Of a stretch of DNA of 47,324 bases, positions 23,191-31,635 are shown piece by piece (the stretch's first letter is position 1; the number at the start of each line of letters is the position of its first letter). Under the pieces are notes generated by a model. That model was not told the DNA's origin, did no database searches, and was given only the letters and a program-made list of their open reading frames with translations. The DNA lies in NCBI RefSeq assembly GCF_014861395.1, contig NZ_RRYV01000010.1, positions 1-47,324 of the forward strand, in the 5' to 3' direction. Source of the stretch: Psychrobacter sp. FME13 (GTDB lineage: Bacteria > Pseudomonadota > Gammaproteobacteria > Pseudomonadales > Moraxellaceae). Both the position numbers and the translations under genes were made by a program.

Positions 23191-25038
23191 ATGCCAACCC
23201 CACCGCGCCGCGTTCCACTTAATATCAAGCCGCCCACCAATAAAGCAGAACGGGGCGCTTTACTGTGGTCTATCCTCAAAAAGCTAGCCGTGTTTGCCGC
23301 GCCTTACAAAGCGTTAATTTTACTCACGTTGATATTAACGGTACTCGGCTCGTTTACCGCGCAGGTCAACGCTTTTGTATTGCGCTACACCGTAGACACC
23401 TTAACCGACATCGCTACCCTCACCGACCCTTGGGCGGCGGGTGGACGTATGCTAGGTATTATTAGTGCGGTGCTACTCATCAAAGAAGTATTGTCTATTT
23501 TTATCTCATTTGGGCAACGCTACTTTGGCGAAAGAATCCGCATCAATCTCTCAAGAGATTTATCTCAAAAGGTGGTTGAGCGTATTCTCACCTATCGCAT
23601 GGCATTTTATACCAGTAGCAATAACGACAGCGGCAAACTACAAACCCGTATTGACTTAGGTGTCAGTAGCCTCACCAGCTTGGTACAGAACTTTTTTATT
23701 GACATGCTGCCGTTATTTGCCAGTGCCATTGTGTCACTCGTCATCATGTTTTCTACCAATTTTTGGGTAGGCATGGTTGGTCTTATCATTGTGCCCATTT
23801 ATTTCTTTATCAGTCAAAAACAAGCCAACCGCCTGCAAGGATTTCGGCGGCAAATGCGTGGTTACCGCGAAACAAAAAGCGGGCTGGTTATCTCCTTAAT
23901 TAACGCCATCAGCGTGGTCAAGTCTTTTGTACGCGAACCCATTGAAGCCCAAAAGCACTTGGCGATTCAAAAAGACATGACTGACAATCAGCTACGTATT
24001 CGTAGCATTGCTTTTATTTATGATGGCGTCAAAACCTTTATCGAACAGATTGGCGTGGTGATGATTATCTTACTCACGGCCTATTTTGTGCTAAAAGGCG
24101 AGATGACCATTGGTATGATTTTGTTTCATGTCATGCTGTTTCAAAATGTCGCCGCGCCCATTCGTCAGTTGCATCGCATTTACGATCAGATCAACAATGC
24201 ACTAACCTATGCCGAAGGATTTTTTGATATTTTAGAAGACGACAAGCAAGTCGAGACGATTGGTGGCTTACCAAGTCAGCAGTTGCAAGGCCACATTGAG
24301 CTAAAAAACGTCGATTTTACTTATCCTAATGGTACCAAAGCCTTAAACGATGTCAGCTTTACCATTAAACCCAATCGTATTACCGCGCTAGTGGGTTTAA
24401 GCGGTGCTGGCAAGAGCACCATCATCAATCTGTTGGTTAAATTTTATGAGCCAGAAGCCGGTAGTATTTGCTTAGATGGTCATGATTTAGACGACTATGA
24501 TACGCAAGCTTTACGACAGAAAATTGGCCTTGTGCTACAAAGCAACCATATTTTTTCGGGTACGATTGGTGAAAACATTCGTTATGGAGACATGAGTGCA
24601 ACGGACGAAGATATCATTGCCGCTGCTAAAAAAGCGTCAATACATCAGCAAGTCATTGCCCTACCAAGTGGCTATGACAGCGAAGCCAAATCGCTGTCTG
24701 GTGGTCAGCAGCAGCGCATTGCACTGGCTAGGATGTTTTTGAAGGATCCGCCTATCGTATTTTTGGATGAACCAACCGCCAGTCTTGATGCCATTGCCAG
24801 TCAGCAAGTCAAAAAAAGCTTGGATTTGATCAAAAAAGATAGAACCGTAATTATTGTGTCGCACAATATTGCGCAGATTATTGATGCTGATGATTTGGTA
24901 GTGATAGAAAATGGCCAAGTAGTCGAGACAGGCACGCATGAGGAACTGTATAAACAACGTGGCAAGTACTTTGAGATTTTTAGCGCCATGTCTGACAGCT
25001 TGAATTTGGATAAGATCAGTCAAACGCTACATGGTTAG
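23191..25038 (+). CDS. ABC-type exporter half-transporter (MsbA/Atm1-like)
   Basis: A 615-residue type IV exporter half-molecule expected to act as a homodimer in the inner membrane. Residues 30-345 hold six membrane spans. The ATPase follows: Walker A GLSGAGKS 402-409, signature LSGGQ 502-506, Walker B IVFLDEPTAS and the switch His in VSHN. Long coupling helices and no fused peptidase or effector domain are seen, so lipid, drug or small-molecule export are all open. No good ribosome site precedes the ATG, suggesting translation coupled to the Imm51-like gene 30 bases before. Substrate unknown. Confidence 0.87.
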   Translation: MPTPPRRVPLNIKPPTNKAERGALLWSILKKLAVFAAPYKALILLTLILTVLGSFTAQVNAFVLRYTVDTLTDIATLTDPWAAGGRMLGIISAVLLIKEVLSIFISFGQRYFGERIRINLSRDLSQKVVERILTYRMAFYTSSNNDSGKLQTRIDLGVSSLTSLVQNFFIDMLPLFASAIVSLVIMFSTNFWVGMVGLIIVPIYFFISQKQANRLQGFRRQMRGYRETKSGLVISLINAISVVKSFVREPIEAQKHLAIQKDMTDNQLRIRSIAFIYDGVKTFIEQIGVVMIILLTAYFVLKGEMTIGMILFHVMLFQNVAAPIRQLHRIYDQINNALTYAEGFFDILEDDKQVETIGGLPSQQLQGHIELKNVDFTYPNGTKALNDVSFTIKPNRITALVGLSGAGKSTIINLLVKFYEPEAGSICLDGHDLDDYDTQALRQKIGLVLQSNHIFSGTIGENIRYGDMSATDEDIIAAAKKASIHQQVIALPSGYDSEAKSLSGGQQQRIALARMFLKDPPIVFLDEPTASLDAIASQQVKKSLDLIKKDRTVIIVSHNIAQIIDADDLVVIENGQVVETGTHEELYKQRGKYFEIFSAMSDSLNLDKISQTLHG

Positions 25039-25091
25039 CAATGGTTAATACGTGCTTAAATCGTTATAATGATCCTTACTTAAAAAATTCT

Positions 25092-25154
25092 AGGGTCTAT
25101 TGAACAGTCAAATAGCGATTAGCCGTACTAATGTTTGAATGTTTAATAGACCCT
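25092..25154. repeat. 63-base dispersed palindromic repeat
   Basis: AGGGTCTATTGAACA and TGTTTAATAGACCCT are 15-base inverted arms with one mismatch. The core contains AGCGATTAGCC and ATGTTTGAATG. Related copies stand at 26790-26848 and, degraded, at 11060-11093. It could be a MITE or a REP-type element, and here it may also end the exporter transcript. Confidence 0.7.
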
Positions 25155-25220
25155 AATCGTTACTATAGTTAAAAGTCGCTATAGCCAAATCCAAATCAAT
25201 CCGCTAAAAGCTGCTTCATT

Positions 25221-25841
25221 ATGACCTGTAATTTTTCTGTTAAAACGTTCGATGAACTTACCTCGGTTGATCTTTATCATATTTTAAAAGCGCGCTCGCA
25301 AGTGTTTGTGGTCGAACAAAACTGCGCTTATCAAGATATGGATGAGCTGGATTTTGACTGTCTGCATCTGATCGCCCATCAAAATGAGACCCTGATCGCA
25401 TATTGCCGAATCATTCCGCCTGAATTTAATAAGTTAAAATCTAACCTGTCGGTAGCCGACGCCGCACCGAGTGATACCTCTATGTCTGCGATTGGTCGCG
25501 TGCTGGTATTAGCAGAGCATCGAGGTGGCGGCTTAGCACGGGATATGATGAACCATGCTATTGCACATTGTCGTAAAAAATATGGCAAAAAACGCCCTAT
25601 CATTATCTCTGCACAAGCCTACTTGCTAGATTTTTATCAGTCTTTAGGGTTTGTACCCGAAGGCGAACACTACCTCGAAGACAATATTGAGCATGTAAAA
25701 ATGGTGCTACATGTGGTCAAAAAAGTGAAAGTAAAAAAAGAAAGCACAAGCTCTACTTCTACCACGAGTAAGATTCTCAGCTTTTTACTATTAATCATGT
25801 CAGCGTTATTCGTTTTAGGTTTACTGTACTTGATGACCTAA
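25221..25841 (+). CDS. ElaA-like GNAT acetyltransferase with C-terminal membrane anchor
   Basis: A 206-residue protein. Residues 1-165 are an ElaA-type GNAT domain: LYHILKARSQVFVVEQNCAY, the acetyl-CoA loop region IGRVLVLAEHRGGGLARDM, SAQAYLLDFYQSLGF and the GEHYLEDNIEH end. ElaA proteins of other bacteria stop about here. This one adds a Lys-rich linker (KKVKVKKES), a Ser/Thr stretch and a single membrane span at about 184-205 that ends the protein, giving a tail-anchored topology with the enzyme in the cytosol. The target of acetylation is unknown. It converges on the SDR gene with a 37-base gap. Confidence 0.85.
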   Translation: MTCNFSVKTFDELTSVDLYHILKARSQVFVVEQNCAYQDMDELDFDCLHLIAHQNETLIAYCRIIPPEFNKLKSNLSVADAAPSDTSMSAIGRVLVLAEHRGGGLARDMMNHAIAHCRKKYGKKRPIIISAQAYLLDFYQSLGFVPEGEHYLEDNIEHVKMVLHVVKKVKVKKESTSSTSTTSKILSFLLLIMSALFVLGLLYLMT

Positions 25842-25878
25842 AGCAACGACTCGCTCATTTCTCACCGCTATACCGCTA

Positions 25879-26625
25879 TCACCAAGAAATAGACTCTCCA
25901 GCCCAATCTACAAAACTGCCTGATTGTGCTGCCGTCATACCACTCAGTACTTCTAACAAGCATTCAGCACTATAGGCTGGCGAGAATAAATGTCCGTCAG
26001 CCACATTGCCTTGAAACGGCGCTGATAGTTGCGTGTTAACCGTTCCTGGCTGCATGACTACCACGCATACGTCCTTGAACGACCTACCCCATTCGATGCT
26101 TAGGTTTTTCATTCCCATATTGAGTGCAGCTTTACTCATCCGGTAGCTATACCAACCGCCCAATTGATTGTCACTGATACTACCCACTCGCGCTGATATC
26201 GTCGCAAAAACAGCGGGTACCTTGTTGCTGCGCTTAGCTTTTACCAGCAATGATTTCATATGCTTAGCAATCAGCAAACTGGCTAGAGCGTTTACTTGCA
26301 TATTCTGTAAAAAGAAATCCGTCTCCATCTGGCGCAGGGCTTTCTCCGGTTGCTGCGTTTCAGTATGCAATAATCCCGCACAGTTAATGACCCAGTCGAT
26401 ATGATCCGTGTGCTGTTTGATGATGTCAGCCGCTTGTTCGATACTGCTCTCATCACAGACATCCATCGATATCCAGTGTAGATTGGCTGCTTCAAAATCA
26501 GGTAGGTTCTTATTATGAGTAGCAAAGACAAACGTGTCATGTGCTGTGTTGGCGGTTAGCTGCTCTATCATCGCCTTACCAATGCCACCTGTACCACCAA
26601 TGATTAGATAGGTTTTATTATTCAT
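25879..26625 (-). CDS. short-chain dehydrogenase/reductase
   Basis: A 248-residue classical SDR. The NAD(P) loop is GGTGGIGK at 10-17, the structural motif NCAG at 81-84, and the catalytic Ser144, Tyr161 and Lys165 lie in ATISARVGS and YSYRMSK. The WYSYRMSKAALNM block and short length are like C-factor/CsgA-type SDRs. The substrate is unknown. It is a single gene on its strand, starting at ATG after an AGGAAAATC-type ribosome site. Confidence 0.9.
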   Translation of the reverse strand: MNNKTYLIIGGTGGIGKAMIEQLTANTAHDTFVFATHNKNLPDFEAANLHWISMDVCDESSIEQAADIIKQHTDHIDWVINCAGLLHTETQQPEKALRQMETDFFLQNMQVNALASLLIAKHMKSLLVKAKRSNKVPAVFATISARVGSISDNQLGGWYSYRMSKAALNMGMKNLSIEWGRSFKDVCVVVMQPGTVNTQLSAPFQGNVADGHLFSPAYSAECLLEVLSGMTAAQSGSFVDWAGESISW

Positions 26626-26916
26626 GATGATTTTCCTGCTCTTATTATTTGAGTTTTTATTAGTTTTATAGTACTGAACATAGCTTATTTTGGCGTACGC
26701 TTAGGGTTTTTACCGTAATGAAAATGTTTAAAAGATGGGCACTTATGAATCATTCCTATTCGTTTATTGGCAAAATCATCAGCTTATGCCTAGTCTAGTG
26801 TAATCTTAGCGATTAATAGCCCTGATGTTTGAATGTTCAATAGACCCTATATATAGGCTACAATAACCAATTATTGCTATTTTACCTTAACGCTTTTATA
26901 CGGATGTTATCGCATT
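26626..26916. other. divergent intergenic region with a repeat copy
   Basis: About 290 bases separate the SDR and DUF2868 starts. It carries the repeat copy at 26790-26848. No promoter is clear enough to call. Confidence 0.4.
26790..26848. repeat. second copy of the dispersed palindromic repeat
   Basis: The right half, from AGCGATTA to TGTTCAATAGACCCT, matches the element at 25092-25154 with few changes. The left arm is eroded (CTAGTCTAGTG in place of CTAGGGTCTATTG), so it can no longer fold fully. Confidence 0.6.
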
Positions 26917-28305
26917 ATGCTATCACCCCAAGACCAATTAACTGAGTTGGTACGCACGCTTGAGACACAGCAGCATGTATTTGCCACTGACCCGCTACTC
27001 ATCACGGAAAAGCTGCAAAATGAAGATGGCAAACCGATACAAAAGCTGCATCGCCGCGCTTCACGTATTGACAGTAATGGTGCACTGACACGAGTATTGG
27101 GTAAGATTGATGGCCGTATCAAAGGCATCATGGTCGTAATGAGTGTGGTGTGGTGCATCTCAGGATTTTTGGGCTTATTTACGCTACTACAGGCCAATGT
27201 GGTGAATTTCTTTTATGTGTTGGTTTGCTTATTAGGGTTTCATACTATTATGCTCTTAGGCTGGCTTGCCATGACTTTGGTTAATCAAGGTAAGCAATCA
27301 TCCAATTGGTTCGCCAGTTTTGTCAGTCCCAGTTATCTGATACGTGGTAAGGATGATGTGACCAAGGCGGCTGTGAATTTGTACGAACGTCAATTACATC
27401 ATAGCGGTATGCGCTGGTATCTTGGCAGGTTCAGCCATCAATTGTGGCTTGCGACATTGACAGGTATGTTATTGGCAATTGTGTTTTTGTTGATTGTGCG
27501 TCAGTACAGCTTTAGTTGGGAGTCGACACTATTATCTGATCAGGCGCTTATTACTTTGACTCAGATATTAGGCTGGCTACCTAGCATGGTGGGATTTGGG
27601 GTGCCGGACAGTGCGGCTATCGCACAGAGTCGATTGGTGACAGATGCTATGCCGCTATCTGTTGCGCGGCAATGGGCCGGACTACTAATCGGTAGCTTGC
27701 TGATGTATGGCATCGTACCACGAGCGCTTGCTTGGGGGGGGTGCGCCTTAATGTTTCGCCGAAAAAAAATGCGTTTAGATCTTAAACTGCCTTATTATCA
27801 GAAGATTTTGAGTTTTTGGCAACGCCAAGTGGTTGACGCCGATGACTTTAATGAGGCACCTACTCCTATCGCACCGAAAGCCACCGTGAGCGCTGGCAAG
27901 AAACTGGTTGCACTGCTTGAATACCCAACCGAGCAAGATAGCTGGTGGCAATCAGGTTTTGATAACACACTTGAGGGCGATGTGGAGAATTTTGGCATAT
28001 TAGATGATCGTGATGATATGGCACGGTTAAAAACGTATCTAGACAATCATCCAGTACAAGTGTTACTCGGTATTCATAATAGAGCATTGCCTGACCGTGG
28101 CACATTACGCAAACTTGATCAGATTGCCAGTCATGCAAAAGAGGGACTGATTGTAAAACTACTGAACGACACGGGTCTGACTGTTGATGCTTCAGATTTG
28201 CATACGTCAGAATCACAGCAAGTAGAAAACCAAGGCCTTCGCTATCAGCAGTGGCAGACTGCGTTATCTGCACGAGAAATTGGTTTGGTCGATACAGATG
28301 CGTAG
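26917..28305 (+). CDS. DUF2868 family membrane protein
   Basis: A 462-residue inner-membrane protein of the DUF2868 type. A cytosolic head (1-65) is followed by paired spans near 67-90 and 96-122 and a second set near 178-200 and 265-285. A soluble C-terminal domain occupies about 290-462. The family is usually encoded directly before a DUF3482 GTPase, as here with an 82-base gap, so the two proteins probably act together at the membrane. The process is not known. The ATG is used; a GGAT lies rather far upstream, so initiation may be weak. Confidence 0.8.
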   Translation: MLSPQDQLTELVRTLETQQHVFATDPLLITEKLQNEDGKPIQKLHRRASRIDSNGALTRVLGKIDGRIKGIMVVMSVVWCISGFLGLFTLLQANVVNFFYVLVCLLGFHTIMLLGWLAMTLVNQGKQSSNWFASFVSPSYLIRGKDDVTKAAVNLYERQLHHSGMRWYLGRFSHQLWLATLTGMLLAIVFLLIVRQYSFSWESTLLSDQALITLTQILGWLPSMVGFGVPDSAAIAQSRLVTDAMPLSVARQWAGLLIGSLLMYGIVPRALAWGGCALMFRRKKMRLDLKLPYYQKILSFWQRQVVDADDFNEAPTPIAPKATVSAGKKLVALLEYPTEQDSWWQSGFDNTLEGDVENFGILDDRDDMARLKTYLDNHPVQVLLGIHNRALPDRGTLRKLDQIASHAKEGLIVKLLNDTGLTVDASDLHTSESQQVENQGLRYQQWQTALSAREIGLVDTDA

Positions 28306-28387
28306 AGCAATTCACCTATCATCTACCTACCACCTACTAGTGCGGCTTAACGCTTAAGCATATCGATAATTAATATAAGATTTTATT

Positions 28388-30100
28388 ATGAATAATGACA
28401 ATAACACTCATGAAAGCAATAAAAACAATGATAAACCGGTTGGTCTTTTTGCAGATAAAGCGTATAAGGTGACACCTGATTCAAATGACTCAACACCTCA
28501 CTCAAAAACTGCACCACTATCTGTATCTGATACACAATCACAGTCACATATAGCAGAGCAACCGACATTAGATAAGGAACAGCAAGCCGCTAAAAAAACC
28601 ATCGCTAGTGGTGAGCCACTCAAACTAGCCGTTGTCGGTCACACCAATACAGGTAAGACCTCTATCCTGCGCACCTTATTACGCGACGTGTATTTTGGTG
28701 AAGTAAAAAACGAGGCCGCCACCACACGACATGTCGAACAGGCTCAGTTAACAGATAGCCAAACTGGCGAAGTACTAGTCGCACTATATGATACGCCTGG
28801 TCTAGAAGATGCCTCAGGGTTGATGGATTGGTTAGAGGATAATACCGCCAGTCGCCGTGATGGGATTGAGCGTTTGCAGCAGTTTTTGGCTGCGGATATT
28901 GCTCAAGGGACAAATGGTGGTGCTTCAGACAGCCATTTAGATAACCCTTTAGAGAATCATGCAGATAGCTATCATGCACAAAGCTATGACTATAGCCAAG
29001 AAGCCAAAGTGATTCGTCAGCTACTAGCAAGTGATATGGCTATCTATGTCGTCGATGCGCGCGAGCCAGTGCTGGGCAAATATAAAGACGAGCTGGCTAT
29101 CTTGTCTTGGGCAGCCATTCCTGTCATGCCTGTCTTTAATTTCACCGACAGTCAGAATGCCAATATCGATGAATGGCAGACGATGCTGGCAAGACGAAAT
29201 TTGCATATATCGACGCGTTTTGATTCAGTTGCTTTTGAATTCGAAGATGAGATGCGCCTATGGCAAAACTTAGCCACCATGCTCACCCATTCTGAGATGC
29301 TTGAGCAATTGATGCAACGTCGGACCGAAAACTGGGCACGGCTGAGTGACGAGGCAAATATCGTTATTGCTGACTTTTTGATCAATGTCGCAGCTTTTGT
29401 GCGTGAGATTAATGACAGCGACGATCCCATGCCAGTACTGACACAAATGCAGGAAGCCGTTCGACAGAGCGAACGTACCATGCAGCATAACTTGCTCAAC
29501 TTATATAAGTTCTATGACAATGCTGTCGCTGCAACCCCACTGGAGCTACAAGCCTATCAACAAGACCCATTTGACCCTGAACTTCTCAAAAGCTATGGTA
29601 TTCGTACGACTTCGGGCGCGGCCGCTGGTGCACTGTTGGGCTTAGGTGTTGATGCAGCCGCATTGGGTATGACGCTAGGCTTGGGTACAGCAATTGGTGG
29701 TATTGCCGGAGGGTTGTTGTCTAATACCAGTAGTATTGCTGATAGGATTACAGGGGTGAAGCGCTTATATATCGACCCTGCTACGTTGACACTACTGGCT
29801 ACTCGAGCGATTGATTTACTGACCGCGTTGCGTCATCGTGGTCATGCAGCGACAGATGCGACCCAATTGATATATAACGGCGCAAAACATGATGATGAAT
29901 CAAGCGAGAATGAAGACGATAATCTAGTGACGCCATGGCCAACCAACAAACTACCAAGCGAGTTAAAAAAAGCCCGTGGTAAGCCGCAATGGTCGTCACT
30001 TAGTAGTGGCAAGTCTGAGCAAGCGCAGCTATTACGAGCAGATATGGCGTGGTCGCTCTCGGCCAAATTACAGTCGTACAATCATGACTCGCCAAATTAA
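28388..30100 (+). CDS. GTPase with DUF3482 domain
   Basis: A 570-residue TRAFAC GTPase. The P-loop GHTNTGKT is at 84-91, the switch I Thr in EAATTRHV near 112, and the G3 motif DTPG at 135-138. The usual NKxD is weak (NFTD in VMPVFNFTD). The first 70 residues are low-complexity. Residues about 415-450 are a glycine/alanine-rich hydrophobic hairpin (GAAAGALLGLGVDAAALG) suited to insert in the membrane, as in DUF697/DUF3482 proteins. It pairs with the DUF2868 protein upstream. Role unknown; membrane or envelope stress has been suggested for analogous GTPases only by analogy. Confidence 0.85.
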   Translation: MNNDNNTHESNKNNDKPVGLFADKAYKVTPDSNDSTPHSKTAPLSVSDTQSQSHIAEQPTLDKEQQAAKKTIASGEPLKLAVVGHTNTGKTSILRTLLRDVYFGEVKNEAATTRHVEQAQLTDSQTGEVLVALYDTPGLEDASGLMDWLEDNTASRRDGIERLQQFLAADIAQGTNGGASDSHLDNPLENHADSYHAQSYDYSQEAKVIRQLLASDMAIYVVDAREPVLGKYKDELAILSWAAIPVMPVFNFTDSQNANIDEWQTMLARRNLHISTRFDSVAFEFEDEMRLWQNLATMLTHSEMLEQLMQRRTENWARLSDEANIVIADFLINVAAFVREINDSDDPMPVLTQMQEAVRQSERTMQHNLLNLYKFYDNAVAATPLELQAYQQDPFDPELLKSYGIRTTSGAAAGALLGLGVDAAALGMTLGLGTAIGGIAGGLLSNTSSIADRITGVKRLYIDPATLTLLATRAIDLLTALRHRGHAATDATQLIYNGAKHDDESSENEDDNLVTPWPTNKLPSELKKARGKPQWSSLSSGKSEQAQLLRADMAWSLSAKLQSYNHDSPN

Positions 30101-30139
30101 GCATAATTGATAATAAGTACATACGTTATTATTCAAAAC

Positions 30140-31156
30140 CTAGAGTACTGGTTTCAGTAAAGCACTCAATGCATCAGTACCACGTACATCTGTCTGCTGT
30201 AGATAGATTGGATATAGCGGATACTTAGTAAAGCTTGTCTCTATATCTTGCATAATTTGCTGTTGTCTATCGGCACGCAGCTGCCAAAAGTTATCAGACT
30301 GAGTAGGTGTTATCAGCTGATTGATGACGATCGCTGCTGGCGTGAGTTTGCTGTATTCTAACTGCTTGATCGCACGTCTGGTCTCAGCCAATGGCAATAC
30401 ATCTGCAGTCATAACCAACACAATAGCTGTTTGAGCACGGTCGTGAAGTAATGCTCCTGCTTGACGAAACAGCTGTTTGCGTTTTTCTAATACAGATACG
30501 GCTTGTTCCCAGCGGTCTGATTTTTTTGCTGCAAACGGATTTGCCACATCGTTCTTATCGTTTTTTTGATTGTGACTGTCTAAATGGTTTGCCACCGAGC
30601 GTAACTTAGACTGTCGTCGCTGCTGTGCAAGCAGTCCATCTGTCCACGCACCCATCATCTCTGGTAGTACCAATAACCGTAGAGTATGCCCTGTTGGTGC
30701 CGTATCAAAAATAATATGATCATAATCTGCATCTGCGGCGCTGACTAAGTGCTGACACATAGATTCAAGCATCGCAGCTTCCTGGGCACCTGGAGCTGAT
30801 TTTGATAGCTGCAAATGCTCTCGAATCTTGGGCATCATATCTGGATTGGCATAGGCTGTAATAGTGCGCTCAACCTGTGCAAAATGCGCATCAACGATGA
30901 TGTCTGGATTTAGCTCGATGGCATCTAAATAAGGTGACATCACTGTTTTTTCGTTGCTTAGGCGAACATTCAAAACATCGCCCAAACTATGTGCTGGATC
31001 AGTCGAGACAATTAAGGTCTTTTGCTGCTGGCTAGCATAGTAGCTAGCCAGTGCGGCGGCAGTCGTGGTCTTCCCTACGCCGCCTTTTCCACCGATAAAT
31101 ATAATCGGTTGTGTCTCTAACTGCTCTACCAATCCATGTAAAGGGTGTAACGCCAT
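30140..31156 (-). CDS. single-domain ArsA/TRC40/GET3-type ATPase
   Basis: A 338-residue deviant-Walker-A ATPase. IGGKGGVGKTT at 21-31 contains the intradimer Lys, STDPAHSLGD at 51-60 is the switch I signature, and IFDTAPTGHTLRLL is switch II. True ArsA has two such halves of about 580 residues; this has one and would dimerise like Get3. The CxxC zinc motif of eukaryotic Get3 is missing. It follows the cory-CC-star gene by 52 bases on the same strand. The pairing is known from other proteobacteria, with the ATPase thought to power an unknown transport or insertion step. There is no arsenic gene nearby. Confidence 0.88.
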   Translation of the reverse strand: MALHPLHGLVEQLETQPIIFIGGKGGVGKTTTAAALASYYASQQQKTLIVSTDPAHSLGDVLNVRLSNEKTVMSPYLDAIELNPDIIVDAHFAQVERTITAYANPDMMPKIREHLQLSKSAPGAQEAAMLESMCQHLVSAADADYDHIIFDTAPTGHTLRLLVLPEMMGAWTDGLLAQQRRQSKLRSVANHLDSHNQKNDKNDVANPFAAKKSDRWEQAVSVLEKRKQLFRQAGALLHDRAQTAIVLVMTADVLPLAETRRAIKQLEYSKLTPAAIVINQLITPTQSDNFWQLRADRQQQIMQDIETSFTKYPLYPIYLQQTDVRGTDALSALLKPVL

Positions 31157-31208
31157 AGCTTTATCTCATTTTTCAATTAATTCTTATTTCTTTGTGCCCA
31201 ATAAGTTA

Positions 31209-31520
31209 TTAGCAGCAACCAACGTGGTCAAAGGGACATCTATCCATACCCATTCTAGTATGCCATTCGTGAAAATTTTCTAAAAATAGCGGCTGTAGCT
31301 CTAGTGTATAAAAGCTGGCAGGGTTATCGATACCTAAGCTTTCAGCAAACATGAGCAACATAAAAAAATCTTCTTCATCACGTGCCGCACGTGCCATCGT
31401 CTGGCGGTATGGCGCATGATAAAACTCATTTAGCCCATGCTTAAATCGCTGCCACCATGGTTGGTTGCTCTCTAACGGTTGAATGCTTTCTATCCCATTT
31501 GATATATTGTCATTTTCCAT
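31209..31520 (-). CDS. cory-CC-star protein
   Basis: A 103-residue soluble protein ending in Cys-Cys immediately before the stop (HVGCC), the mark of the cory-CC-star family. Other conserved points are WWQRFKHGLNEFYHAPYRQTM and the DEEDFFMLLMFAESLGIDNPASFYTLEL block. The family lies next to ArsA/TRC40-type ATPases, as here. The paired C-terminal cysteines could be lipidated, bind metal or be redox active, and none of this is shown by sequence alone. Start ATG on the minus strand, with the cstA terminator just upstream. Confidence 0.8.
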   Translation of the reverse strand: MENDNISNGIESIQPLESNQPWWQRFKHGLNEFYHAPYRQTMARAARDEEDFFMLLMFAESLGIDNPASFYTLELQPLFLENFHEWHTRMGMDRCPFDHVGCC

Positions 31521-31572
31521 AATATGCTCGTATTTTACTTAGCTCTTATTATCTATAATGCCTATTTGAAAC

Positions 31573-31605
31573 AAAAAACGCCAGCAATGGCTGCTAGCGT
31601 TTTTT
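31573..31605 (-). terminator. terminator of cstA
   Basis: AAAAAACGC-CAGC and GCTG-CTA-GCGTTTTTT arms form a strong stem between the cstA stop and the cory-CC-star start. T runs on both sides make it effective on the minus strand. Confidence 0.85.
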
Positions 31606-31635
31606 ATTGAACAGACATTTAATATGATTTAATGT

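Noticed and set aside
30140-31156. arsenite pump ATPase as part of an ars operon
   Set aside because: It has one ATPase domain only, and no arsB, arsC, arsD or arsR is nearby.
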